Source: Saccoglossus kowalevskii
Lineage: Eukaryota > Hemichordata > Enteropneusta > Harrimaniidae
Reading direction: 5' to 3'
Length of the DNA: 64,000 nucleotides
Assembly: GCF_000003605.2 (NCBI RefSeq)
Contig: NW_003106153.1
Location: 21,384 to 85,383 of the forward strand
Shown here piece after piece: positions 23,520 through 35,613 of this stretch. The notes below the pieces were generated by a model. The model was not told the origin of the DNA. It did not search any database and saw only the letters and a program-made list of their open reading frames with translations. Numbering within the stretch: position 1 is the first letter of the stretch; each line of letters begins with the position of its first letter. A program made the position numbers and the translations under genes.

Positions 23520-26268
23520 ATTCAGCATTACTGAGTGTTTGAACAATTCAGCTTTACTGAGTGTTTGAACATTTCAGCTTTACTGAGTGCTTGAACAATT
23601 CAGCTTTACTGAGTGCTTGAACATTTCAGCTTTACTGAGTGCTTGAACAATTCAGCTTTACTGAGTGCTTGAACAATTCAGCTTTACTGAGTGCTTGAAC
23701 AATTCAGCTTTACTGAGTGCTTGAACATTTCAGCTTTACTGAGTGCTTGAACATTTCAGCTTTACTGAGTGCTTGAACATTTCAGCTTTACTGAGTGCTT
23801 GAACAATTCAGCTTTACTGAGTGTTTGAACATTTCAGCTTTACTGAGTGCTTGAACAATTCAGCTTTACTGAGTGCTTGAACATTTCAGCTTTACTGAGT
23901 GCTTGAACATTTCAGCTTTACTGAGTGCTTGAACATTTCAGCTTTACTGAGTGCTTGAACATTTCAGCTTTACTGAGTGTTTGAACATTTCAGCTTTACT
24001 GAGTGCTTGAACATTTCAGCTTTACTGAGTGTTTGAACAATTCAGCTTTACTGAGTGTTTGAACATTTCAACTTTACTGAGTGTTTGAACAATTCAGCTT
24101 TACCGAGTCCTTGAACAATTCAGCTTTACTGAGTGTTTGAACATTTCAGCTTTACTGAGTGTTTGAACATTTCAGCTTTACTGAGTGCTTGAACATTTCA
24201 GCTTTACTGAGTGCTTGAACATTTCAGCTTTACTGAGTGCTTGAACATTTCAGCTTTACTGAGTGCTTGAACATTTCAGCTTTACTGAGTGTTTGAACAT
24301 TTCAGCTTTACTGAGTGCTTGAACAATTCAGCTTTACTGAGTGCTTGAACAATTCAGCATTACTGAGTGTTTGAACAATTCAGCTTTACTGAGTGTTTGA
24401 ACATTTCAGCTTTACTGAGTGCTTGAACAATTCAGCTTTACTGAGTGCTTGAACATTTCAGCTTTACTGAGTGCTTGAACATTTCAGCTTTACTGAGTGC
24501 TTGAACATTTCAGCTTTACTGAGTGCTTGAACATTTCAGCTTTACTGAGTGTTTGAACATTTCAGCTTTACTGAGTGCTTGAACATTTCAGCTTTACTGA
24601 GTGTTTGAACTATTCAGCTTTACTGAGTGTTTGAACATTTCAGCTTTACTGAGTGCTTGAACATTTCAGCTTTACTGAGTGCTTGAACATTTCAGCTTTA
24701 CTGAGTGCTTGAACATTTCAGCTTTACTGAGTGGTTGAACATTTCAGCTTTACTGAGTGTTTGAACATTTCAGCTTTACTGAGTGCTTGAACATTTCAGC
24801 TTTACTGAGTGCTTGAACATTTCAGCTTTACTGAGTGTTTGAACATTTCAGCTTTACTGAGTCCTTGAACATTTCAGCTTTACTGAGTGCTTGAACAATT
24901 CAGCTTTACTGAGTGTTTGAACAATTCAGCTTTACTGAGTGTTTGAACAATTCAGCTTTACTGAGTGTTTGAACATTTCAGCTTTACTGAGTGCTTCAAC
25001 AATTCAGCTTTACTGAGTGTTTGAACATTTCAGCTTTACTGAGTGTTTGAACATTTCTGCTTTACTGAGTGCTTGAACAATTCAGCTTTACTGAGTGCTT
25101 GAACATTTCAGCTTTACTGAGTGTTTGAACATTTCAGCTTTACTGAGTGCTTGAACAATTCAGCTTTACTGAGTGCTTGAACATTTCAGCTTTACTGAGT
25201 GCTTGAACATTTCAGCTTTACTGAGTGTTTGAACAATTCAGCTTTACTGAGTGCTTGAACATTTCAGCTTTACTGAGTGTTTGAACAATTCAGCTTTACT
25301 GAGTGCTTGAACATTTCAGCTTTACTGAGTGGTTGAACATTTCAGCTTTACTGAGTGGTTGAACATTTCAGCTTTACTGAGTGTTTGAACATTTCAGCTT
25401 TACTGAGTGTTTGAACAATTCAGCTTTACTGAGTCCTTGAACAATTCAGCTTTACTGAGTCCTTGAACATTTCAGCTTTACTGAGTGCTTGAACATTTCA
25501 GCTTTACTGAGTGTTTGAACAATTCAGCTTTACTGAGTGTTTGAACATTTCAGCTTTACTGAGTGTTTGAACAATTCAGCTTTACTGAGTCCTTGAACAA
25601 TTCAGCTTTACTGAGTCCTTGAACATTTCAGCTTTACTGAGTGTTTGAACATTTCAGCTTTACTGAGTGTTTGAACAATTCAGCTTAACTGAGTGTTTGA
25701 ACAATTCAGCTTTACTGAGTGTTTGAACAATTCAGCTTTACTGAGTGCTTGAACATTTCAGCTTTACTGAGTGTTTGAACAATTCAGCTTTACTGAGTGT
25801 TTGAACAATGCAGCTTTACTGAGTCCTTGAACAATTCAGCTTTACTGAGTCCTTGAACATTTCAGCTTTACTGAGTGTTTGAACATTTCAGCTGTACTGA
25901 GTGTTTGAACAATTCAGCTTTACTGAGTGTTTGAACAATTCAGCTTTACTGAGTGTTTGAACAATTCAGCTTTACTGAGTGCTTGAACAATTCAGCTTTA
26001 CTGAGTGTTTGAACATTTCAGCTTTACTGAGTGCTTGAACATTTCAGCTTTACTGAGTGCTTGAACAATTCAGCTTTACTGAGTGTTTGAACATTTCAGC
26101 TTTACTGAGTGCTTGAACATTTCAGCTTTACTGAGTGTTTGAACAATTCAGCTTTACTGAGTGCTTGAACAATTCAGCTTTACTGAGTGCTTGAACATTT
26201 CAGCTTTACTGAGTGCTTGAACATTTCAGCTTTACTGAGTGTTTGAAGATTTCAGCTTTACTGAGTGG

Positions 26269-26891
26269 TTGAACAATTCAGCTTTACTGAGTGTTTGAAC
26301 ATTTCAGCTTTACTGAGTGCTTGAACAATTCAGCTTTTCTGAGTGTTTGAACATTTCAGCTTTACTGAGTGTTTGAACAATTCAGCTTTACTGAGTGTTT
26401 GAACAATTCAGCTTTACTGAGTGTTTGAATAATTCAGCTTTACTGAGTGTTTGAACATTTCAGCTTTACTGAGTGCTTGAACAATTCAGCTTTACTGAGT
26501 GCTTGAACATTTCAGCTTTACTGAGTGTTTGAACAATTCAGCTTTACTGAGTGTTTGAACAATGCAGCTTTACTGAGTCCTTGAACAATTCAGCTTGACT
26601 GAGTCCTTGAACATTTCAGCTTTACTGAGTGTTTGAACATTTCAGCTGTACTGAGTGTTTGAACAATTCAGCTTTACTGAGTGTTTGAACAATTCAGCTT
26701 TACTGAGTGTTTGAACAATTCAGCTTTACTGAGTGCTTGAACAATTCAGCTTTACTGAGTGCTTGAACATTTCAGCTTTACTGAGTGCTTGAACATTTCA
26801 GCTTTACTGAGTGCTTGAACAATTCAGCTTTACTGAGTGTTTGAACATTTCAGCTTTACTGAGTGCTTGAACAATTCAGCTTTACTGAGTG
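26269..26891 (+). repeat. Duplicated block F, copy 1 (623 bp)
   Basis: Matches 60859-61481 (offset 34,590) with one substitution (T at 26381, A at 60971). Markers in order are CTTTTCTGAG, GTTTGAATAATT, ATGCAG, CTTGACTGAGTCC and AGCTGTAC. CTTTTCTGAG occurs only in these two blocks as far as I can see. Confidence 0.9.
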
Positions 26892-28348
26892 TTTGAACAA
26901 TTCAGCTTTACTGAGTGTTTGAACAATTCAGCTTTACTGAGTGTTTGAACATTTCAGCTTTACTGAGTGCTTGAACATTTCAGCTTTACTGAGTGTTTGA
27001 ACATTTCAGCTTTACTGAGTGCTTGAACATTTCAGCTTTACTGAGTGTTTGAACAATTCAGCTTTACTGAGTGTTTGAACATTTCAGCTTTACTGAGTGT
27101 TTGAACAATTCAGCTTTACTGAGTCCTTGAACAATTCAGCTTTACTGAGTCCTTGAACATTTCAGCTTTACTGAGTGTTTGAACATTTCAGCTTTACTGA
27201 GTGTTTGAACAATTCAGCTTAACTGAGTGTTTGAACAATTCAGCTTTACTGAGTGTTTGAACAATTCAGCTTTACTGAGTGCTTGAACATTTCAGCTTTA
27301 CTGAGTGTTTGAACAATTCAGCTTTACTGAGTGTTTGAACAATGCAGCTTTACTGAGTCCTTGAACAATTCAGCTTTACTGAGTCCTTGAACATTTCAGC
27401 TTTACTGAGTGTTTGAACATTTCAGCTGTACTGAGTGTTTGAACAATTCAGCTTTACTGAGTGTTTGAACAATTCAGCTTTACTGAGTGCTTGAACAATT
27501 CAGCTTTACTGAGTGTTTGAACATTTCAGCTTTACTGAGTGCTTGAACAATTCAGCTTTACTGAGTGCTTGAACAATTCAGCTTTACTGAGTGTTTGAAC
27601 ATTTCAGCTTTACTGAGTGTTTGAACAATTCAGCTTTACTGAGTGCTTGAACAATTCAGCTTTACTGAGTGTTTGAACATTTCAGCTTTACTGAGTGTTT
27701 GAACATTTCAGCTTTACTGAGTGCTTGAACAATTCAGCTTTACTGAGTGTTTGAACATTTCAGCTTTACTGAGTGCTTGAACAATTCAGCTTTACTGAGT
27801 GTTAGAACAATTCAGCTTTACTGAGTGTTTGAACATTTCAGCTTTACTGAGTGCTTGAACAATTCAGCTTAACTGAGTGCTTGAACATTTCAGCTTTACT
27901 GAGTGCTTGAACATTTCAGCTTTACTGAGTGTTTGAACATTTCAGCTTTACTGAGTGTTTGAACAATTCAGCTTTACTGAGTCCTTGAACAATTCAGCTT
28001 TACTGAGTCCTTGAACATTTCAGCTTTACTGAGTGCTTGAACAATTCAGCTTTACTGAGTGTTTGAACAATTCAGCTTTACTGAGTGTTTGAACAATTCA
28101 GCTTTACTGAGTGTTTGAACATTTCAGCTTTACTGAGTGCTTCAACAATTCAGCTTTACTGAGTGTTTGAACATTTCAGCTTTACTGAGTGTTTGAACAT
28201 TTCAGCTTTACTGAGTGCTTGAACAATTCAGCTTTACTGAGTGCTTGAACATTTCAGCTTTACTGAGTGTTTGAACAATTCAGCTTTACTGAGTGCTTGA
28301 ACAATTCAGCTTTACTGAGTGCTTGAACATTTCAGCTTTACTGAGTGC

Positions 28349-28897
28349 TTGAACATTTCAGCTTTACTGAGTGCTTGAACAATTCAGCTTTACTGAGTGC
28401 TTGAACATTTCAGCTTTACTGAGTGCTTGAACATTTCAGCTTTACTGAGTGTTTGAACAATTCAGCTTTACTGAGTGTTTGAACATTTCAGCTTTACTGA
28501 GTGCTTGAACAATTCAGCTTTACTGAGTGCTTGAACATTTCAGCTTTACTGAGTGCTTGAACATTTCAGCTTTACTGAGTGTTTGAACATTTCAGCTTTA
28601 CTGAGTGTTTGAACAATTCAGCTTTACTGAGTGTTTGAACAATTCAGCTTTACTGAGTGTTTGAACAATTCAGCTTTACTGAGTGTTTGAACATTTCAGC
28701 TTTACTGAGTGCTTGAACAATTCAGCTTTACTGAGTGCTTGAACATTTCAGCTTTACTGAGTGCTTGAACATTTCATCTTTACTGAGTGGTTGAACAATT
28801 CAGCTTTACTGAGTGTTTGAACATTTCAGCTTTACTGAGTGTTTGAACAATTCAGCTTTACTGAGTGCTTGAACATTTCAGCTTTACTGAGTGCTTG
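28349..28897 (+). repeat. Duplicated block G, copy 1 (549 bp)
   Basis: Identical by eye to 48671-49219 (offset 20,322). It includes the rare TTCATCTTTAC marker (T at 28777) followed by a GTGGTTG monomer with position-25 A. The right limit is a one-base deletion that makes a 25-bp monomer at 28878. Confidence 0.87.
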
Positions 28898-29109
28898 ACA
28901 ATTCAGCTTTACTGAGTGCTTGAACATTTCAGCTTTACTGAGTGTTTGAACATTTCAGCTTTACTGAGTGCTTGAACAATTCAGCTTTACTGAGTGCTTG
29001 AACATTTCAGCTTTACTGAGTGCTTGAACATTTCAGCTTTACTGAGTGTTTGAACAATTCAGCTTTACTGAGTGCTTGAACATTTCAGCTTTACTGAGTG
29101 TTTGAACAA

Positions 29110-29561
29110 TTCAGCTTTACTGAGTGCTTGAACATTTCAGCTTTACTGAGTGCTTGAACATTTCAGCTTTACTGAGTGGCTGGACATTTCAGCTTTACTG
29201 AGTGTTTGAACATTTCAGCTTTACTGAGTGTTTGAACATTTCAGCTTTACTGAGTGCTTGAACAATTCAGCTTTACTGAGTGCTTGAACATTTCAGCTTT
29301 ACTGAGTGCTTGAACATTTCAGCTTTACTGAGTGCTTGAACATTTCAGCTTTACTGAGTGTTTGAACAATTCAGCTTTACTGAGTGCTTGAACATTTCAG
29401 CTTTACTGAGTGTTTGAACAATTCAGCTTTACTGAGTGCTTGAACATTTCAGCTTTACTGAGTGCTTGAACATTTCAGCTTTACTGAGTGGTTGGACATT
29501 TCAGCTTTACTGAGTGTTTGAACATTTCAGCTTTACTGAGTGTTTGAACAATTCAGCTTTA
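29110..29561 (+). repeat. Duplicated block D, copy 2 (452 bp)
   Basis: Partner of 19840-20291. It ends at a TTTATTGAGTCC monomer (T at 29562). That marker is shared instead with 6320 and 51720, where it also follows a GGTTGGAC monomer, so the block boundary is a switch between haplotypes. Confidence 0.87.
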
Positions 29562-30488
29562 TTGAGTCCTTGAACAATTCAGCTTTACTGAGTCCTTGAA
29601 CATTTCAGCTTTACTGAGTGCTTGAACAATTCAGCTTTACTGAGTGTTTGAACAATTCAGCTTTACTGAGTGTTTGAACAATTCAGCTTTACTGAGTGTT
29701 TGAACATTTCAGCTTTACTGAGTGCTTCAACAATTCAGCTTTACTGAGTGTTTGAACATTTCAGCTTTACTGAGTGTTTGAACATTTCTGCTTTACTGAG
29801 TGCTTGAACAATTCAGCTTTACTGAGTGCTTGAACATTTCAGCTTTACTGAGTGCTTGAACATTTCAGCTTTACTGAGTGCTTGAACATTTCAGCTTTAC
29901 TGAGTGTTTGAACATTTCAGCTTTACTGAGTGCTTGAACAATTCAGCTTTACTGAGTGCTTGAACATTTCAGCTTTACTGAGTGCTTGAACATTTCAGCT
30001 TTACTGAGTGTTTGAACAATTCAGCTTGACTGAGTGCTTGAACAATTCAGCTTTACTGAGTGCTTGAACAATTCAGCTTTACTGAGTGCTTGAACATTTC
30101 AGCTTTACTGAGTGCTTGAACATTTCAGCTTTACTGAGTGTTTGAACAATTCAGCTTTACTGAGTGCTTGAACATTTCAGCTTTACTGAGTGTTTGAACA
30201 ATTCAGCTTTACTGAGTGCTTGAACAATTCAGCTTTACTGAGTGTTTGAACAATTCAGCTTTACTGAGTGTTTGAACATTTCAGCTTTACTGAGTGCTTG
30301 AACATTTCAGCTTTACTGAGTGTTTGAACATTTCAGCTTTACTGAGTGCTTGAACATTTCAGCTTTACTGAGTGTTTGAACATTTCAGCTTTACTGAGTG
30401 CTTGAACAATTCAGCTTTACTGAGTGCTTGAACATTTCAGCTTTACTGAGTGCTTGAACATTTCAGCTTTACTGAGTGTTTGAACAAT

Positions 30489-30617
30489 TCAGCTTGACTG
30501 AGTGCTTGAACAATTCAGCTTTACTGAGTGCTTGAACATTTCAGCTTTACTGAGTGCTTGAACATTTCAGCTTTACTGAGTGTTTGAACATTTCAGCTTT
30601 ACTGAGTGTTGAACAAT
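30489..30617 (+). repeat. Haplotype with a heritable 25-bp monomer, copy 2
   Basis: Same five monomers as 8724-8852, with the TTGAC marker G at 30496 and the short monomer ending at 30617. The next four monomers (C/T, C/T, T/A, C/T) also match the other two copies. Confidence 0.85.
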
Positions 30618-31033
30618 TCAGCTTTACTGAGTGCTTGAACATTTCAGCTTTACTGAGTGCTTGAACATTTCAGCTTTACTGAGTGTTTGAACAATTCAGC
30701 TTTACTGAGTGCTTGAACATTTCAGCTTTACTGAGTGCTTGAACAATTCAGCTTTACTGAGTGTTTGAACAATTCAGCTTTACTGAGTGTTTGAACAATT
30801 CAGCTTTACTGAGTGTTTGAACATTTCAGCTTTACTGAGTGCTTCAACAATTCAGCTTTACTGAGTGTTTGAACATTTCAGCTTTACTGAGTGTTTGAAC
30901 ATTTCTGCTTTACTGAGTGCTTGAACAATTCAGCTTTACTGAGTGCTTGAACATTTCAGCTTTACTGAGTGTTTGAACAATTCAGCTTTACTGAGTGCTT
31001 GAACATTTCAGCTTTACTGAGTGGTTGAACATT

Positions 31034-31060
31034 TCAGCTTTACTGAGTGGTTTGAACATT
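31034..31060 (+). other. Single 27-bp monomer
   Basis: One extra T (GTGGTTTGAAC). Sixteen exact monomers precede it and 56 follow. Confidence 0.75.
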
Positions 31061-31492
31061 TCAGCTTTACTGAGTGCTTGAACATTTCAGCTTTACTGAG
31101 TGCTTGAACATTTCAGCTTTACTGAGTGCTTGAACATTTCAGCTTTACTGAGTGCTTGAACATTTCAGCTTTACTGAGTGTTTGAACATTTCAGCTTTAC
31201 TGAGTGCTTGAACATTTCAGCTTTACTGAGTGTTTGAACAATTCAGCTTTACTGAGTGTTTGAACATTTCAACTTTACTGAGTGTTTGAACAATTCAGCT
31301 TTACCGAGTCCTTGAACAATTCAGCTTTACTGAGTGTTTGAACATTTCAGCTTTGCTGAGTGCTTGAACATTTCAGCTTTACTGAGTGCTTGAACATTTC
31401 AGCTTTACTGAGTGCTTGAACATTTCAGCTTTACTGAGTGCTTGAACATTTCAGCTTTACTGAGTGTTTGAACATTTCAGCTTTACTGAGTG
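31060..31492 (+). repeat. Duplicated block C, copy 2 (433 bp)
   Basis: Partner of 16070-16502. The left limit is a T/A difference at monomer position 25 next to a 27-bp monomer (31034-31060). The right limit is a C in place of T at position 17. Confidence 0.88.
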
Positions 31493-32516
31493 CTTGAACA
31501 ATTCAGCTTTACTGAGTGCTTGAACAATTCAGCATTACTGAGTGTTTGAACAATTCAGCTTTACTGAGTGTTTGAACATTTCAGCTTTACTGAGTGCTTG
31601 AACAATTCAGCTTTACTGAGTGCTTGAACATTTCAGCTTTACTGAGTGCTTGAACAATTCAGCTTTACTGAGTGCTTGAACATTTCAGCTTTACTGAGTG
31701 CTTGAACATTTCAGCTTTACTGAGTGCTTGAACATTTCAGCTTTACTGAGTGTTTGAACATTTCAGCTTTACTGAGTGTTTGAACATTTCAGCTTTACTG
31801 AGTGTTTGAACAATTCAGCTTTACTGAGTGCTTGAACATTTCAGCTTTACTGAGTGCTTGAACATTTCAGCTTTACTGAGTCCTTGAACATTTCAGCTTT
31901 ACTGAGTGCTTGAACAATTCAGCTTTACTGAGTGTTTGAACAATTCAGCTTTACTGAGTGTTTGAACAATTCAGCTTTACTGAGTGTTTGAACATTTCAG
32001 CTTTACTGAGTGCTTCAACATTTCAGCTTTACTGAGTGCTTGAACATTTCAGCTTTACTGAGTGTTTGAACAATTCAGCTTTACTGAGTGCTTGAACATT
32101 TCAGCTTTACTGAGTGTTTGAACATTTCAGCTTTACCGAGTGCTTGAACATTTCAGCTTTACTGAGTGTTTGAACATTTCAGCTTTACTGAGTGCTTGAA
32201 CATTTCAGCTTTACTGAGTGTTTGAACATTTCAGCTTTACTGAGTGCTTGAACATTTCAGCTTTACTGAGTGCTTGAACAATTCAGCTTTACTGAGTGCT
32301 TGAACATTTCAGCTTTACTGAGTGCTTGAACATTTCAGCTTTACTGAGTGGTTGAACATTTCAGCTTTACTGAGTGTTTGAACATTTCAGCTTTACTGAG
32401 TGTTTGAACAATTCAGCTTTACTGAGTCCTTGAACAATTCAGCTTTACTGAGTCCTTGAACATTTCAGCTTTACTGAGTGCTTGAACAATTCAGCTTTAC
32501 TGAGTGCTTGAACATT

Positions 32517-32639
32517 TCAGCTTTACTGAGTGCTTGAACATTCAGCTTACTGAGTGCTTGAACATTCAGCTTACTGAGTGCTTGAACAATCAGCTTACTG
32601 AGTGCTTGAACAAATCAGCTTACTGAGTGTTTGAACAAA
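32517..32639 (+). other. Indel patch: monomers of 25, 24, 24, 25, 25 bp
   Basis: Each monomer lost one or two bases from CTTTAC and the ACATTTC/ACAATTC segment. Register is exact for 56 monomers before and 79 after. Confidence 0.8.
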
Positions 32640-34693
32640 TCAGCTTTACTGAGTGTTAGAACAATTCAGCTTTACTGAGTGTTTGAACATTTCAGCTTTA
32701 CTGAGTGCTTGAACAATTCAGCTTTACTGAGTGCTTGAACATTTCAGCTTTACTGAGTGCTTGAACATTTCAGCTTTACTGAGTGGTTGAACATTTCAGC
32801 TTTACTGAGTGTTTGAACATTTCAGCTTTACTGAGTCCTTGAACAATTCAGCTTTACTGAGTCCTTGAACATTTCAGCTTTACTGAGTGCTTGAACAATT
32901 CAGCTTTACTGAGTGTTTGAACAATTCAGCTTTACTGAGTGTTTGAACAATTCAGCTTTACTGAGTGTTTGAACATTTCAGCTTTACTGAGTGCTTCAAC
33001 AATTCAGCTTTACTGAGTGTTTGAACATTTCAGCTTTACTGAGTGTTTGAACAATTCAGCTTTACTGAGTCCTTGAACAATTCAGCTTTACTGAGTCCTT
33101 GAACATTTCAGCTTTACTGAGTGTTTGAACAATTCAGCTTTACTGAGTGTTTGAACAATTCAGCTTTACTGAGTGTTTGAACATTTCAGCTTTACTGAGT
33201 GTTTGAACATTTCAGCTTTACTGAGTGTTTGAACAATTCAGCTTTACTGAGTGTTTGAACAATTCAGCTTTACTGAGTGTTTGGACATTTCAGCTTTACT
33301 GAGTGTTTGAACTATTCAGCTTTACTGAGTGTTTGAACATTTCAGCTTTACTGAGTGTTTGAACATTTCAGCTTTACTGAGTGCTTGAACATTTCAGCTT
33401 TACTGAGTGCTTGAACATTTCAGCTTTACTGAGTGCTTGAACATTTCAGCTTTACTGAGTGTTTGAACATTTCAGCTTTACTGAGTGCTTGAACATTTCA
33501 GCTTTACTGAGTGCTTGAACATTTCAGCTTTACTGAGTGCTTGAACATTTCAGCTTTACTGAGTGCTTGAACATTTCAGCTTTACTGAGTGTTTTAACAT
33601 TTCAGCTTTACTGAGTGCTTGAACATTTCAGCTTTACTGAGTGCTTGAACATTTCAGCTTTACTGAGTGCTTGAACATTTCAGCTTTACTGAGTGCTTGA
33701 ACATTTCAGCTTTACTGAGTGTTTGAACATTTCAGCTTTACTGAGTGTTTGAACATTTCAGCTTTACTGAGTGCTTGAACAATTCAGCTTTACTGAGTGC
33801 TTGAACATTTCAGCTTTACTGAGTGCTTGAACCGTTCAGCTTTACTGAGTGTTTGAACAGTTCAGCTTTACTGAATGCTTGAACAATTCAGCTTTACTGA
33901 GTGCTTGAACATTTCAGCTTTACTGAGTGCTTGAACATTTCAGCTTTACTGAGTGTTTGAACATTTCAGCTTTACTGAGTGCTTGAACAATTCAGCTTTA
34001 CTGAGTGCTTGAACATTTCAGCTTTACTGAGTGCTTGAACATTTCAGCTTTACTGAGTGTTTGAACAATTCAGCTTTACTGAGTGCTTGAACATTTCAGC
34101 TTTACTGAGTGTTTGAACAATTCAGCTTTACTGAGTGCTTGAACAATTCAGCTTTACTGAGTGTTTGAACAATTCAGCTTTACTGAGTGTTTGAACAATT
34201 CAGCTTTACTGAGTGTTTGAACAATTCAGCTTTACTGAGTGTTTGAACAATTCAGCTTTACTGAGTGTTTGAACAATTCAGCTTTACTGAGTGTTTGAAC
34301 ATTTCAGCTTTACTGAGTGCTTGAACAATTCAGCTTTACTGAGTGCTTGAACATTTCAGCTTTACTGAGTGCTTGAACATTTCAGCTTTACTGAGTGGTT
34401 GAACATTTCAGCTTTACTGAGTGTTTGAACAATTCAGCTTTACTGAGTCCTTGAACAATTCAGCTTTACTGAGTCCTTGAACATTTCAGCTTTACTGAGT
34501 GTTTGAACAATTCAGCTTTACTGAGTGTTTGAACAATTCAGCTTTACTGAGTGTTTGAACATTTCAGCTTTACTGAGTGTTTGAACATTTCAGCTTTACT
34601 GAGTGTTTGAACAATTCAGCTTTACTGAGTGTTTGAACAATTCAGCTTTACTGAGTGTTTGAACAATTCAGCTTTACTGAGTGCTTGAACAAT

Positions 34694-34915
34694 TCAGCTT
34701 TACTGAGTGTTTGAACATTCAGCTTACTGAGTGCTGAACAATCAGCTTACTGAGTGCTGAACATTTCAGCTTAACTGAGTGCTTGAACATTCAGCTTACC
34801 GAGTGCTTGAACATTCAGCTTTACCGAGTGCTTGAACATTTCAGCTTACTGAGTGCTTGAACATTTCAGCTTACTGAGTGCTTGAACATTTCAGCTTACT
34901 GAGTGCTTGAACATT
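34694..34915 (+). other. Indel patch: monomers of 25, 23, 24, 25, 24, 26, 25, 25, 25 bp
   Basis: The longest patch by monomer count. Seven of nine monomers have a shortened CTTTAC. It also includes two ACCGAG variants (near 34800 and 34823) and one TTAACTG. It lies about 0.6 kb before the N gap, with 22 exact monomers between it and the gap flank. Confidence 0.8.
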
Positions 34916-35513
34916 TCAGCTTTACTGAGTGCTTGAACATTTCAGCTTTACTGAGTGCTTGAACATTTCAGCTTTACTGAGTGCTTGAACAATTCAGCTT
35001 TACTGAGTGCTTGAACATTTCAGCTTTACTGAGTGCTTGAACATTTCAGCTTTACTGAGTGTTTGAACATTTCAGCTTTACCGAGTGCTTGAACATTTCA
35101 GCTTTACTGAGTGTTTGAACATTTCAGCTTTACTGAGTGCTTGAACATTTCAGCTTTACTGAGTGTTTGAACATTTCAGCTTTACTGAGTGCTTGAACAA
35201 TTCAGCTTTACTGAGTGCTTGAACATTTCAGCTTTACTGAGTGCTTGAACATTTCAGCTTTACTGAGTGGTTGAACATTTCAGCTTTACTGAGTGTTTGA
35301 ACATTTCAGCTTTACTGAGTGTTTGAACAATTCAGCTTTACTGAGTCCTTGAACAATTCAGCTTTACTGAGTCCTTGAACATTTCAGCTTTACTGAGTGC
35401 TTGAACAATTCAGCTTTACTGAGTGCTTGAACATTTCAGCTTTACTGAGTGTTTGAACATTTCAGCTTTACTGAGTGTTTGAACAATTCAGCTTTACTGA
35501 GTGCTTGGACAAT

Positions 35514-35613
35514 TCAGCTTACTGAGTGCTGAACNNNNNNNNNNNNNNNNNNNNNNNNNNNNNNNNNNNNNNNNNNNNNNNNNNCATCAAGCTTTACTGA
35601 GTGCTTGAACATT
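35514..35613 (+). other. Degenerate flanks of the N gap
   Basis: Left of the gap the last monomer reads CTTACTG and GTGCTGAAC (two losses). Right of it the first reads CATCAAGC, with an extra A and a lost context. The satellite is exact for 62 monomers from 35614. The damage fits contig ends. Confidence 0.85.
35535..35584. other. Assembly gap of 50 N
   Basis: Exactly 50 unresolved bases inside the satellite array. A round number such as 50 suggests a placeholder rather than a measured length, so the missing amount could be much larger or even negative (overlap). The bases on both sides are degenerate monomers, which is expected at the low-quality ends of two joined contigs. Confidence 0.98.

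Larger units (their letters stand above)
22066..28877 (+). repeat. Longest exact run: 262 consecutive 26-bp monomers
   Basis: 6,812 bases, exactly 262 x 26, without a net insertion or deletion, while substitutions are common. It contains block E copy 1, block F copy 1 and most of block G copy 1. Three ATGCAG/GTCC/AGCTGTAC haplotypes start within 1.6 kb of each other (ATGCAG near 25809, 26562 and 27342), suggesting a local amplification of that segment. Confidence 0.9.
1..35534 (+). repeat. 26-bp satellite array, left part
   Basis: Head-to-tail satellite DNA. The monomer has TCAGCTTTACTGA at positions 1-13 and GTGYTTGAACAWT at 14-26; the window begins exactly at monomer position 1. Base composition of the C form is 6 A, 10 T, 5 G and 5 C, so about 38% GC with a T excess on this strand and no CpG. 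Variation is mostly at position 17 (T/C, less often G), position 25 (T/A) and the 16-17 CC form. Rarer markers include TTCAAC at 18-23, TCTGC at 1-5, ATGCAG across the junction and AGCTGTAC at 3-10. Every monomer carries AGCT (3-6) and CTGAG (10-14), so AluI and DdeI would each cut once per monomer; only GTCC monomers carry a GAGTC (HinfI) site. No inverted copy, foreign insertion or gene was seen. Function is unknown; by analogy with other satellites it may be centromeric or heterochromatic. Confidence 0.98.
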
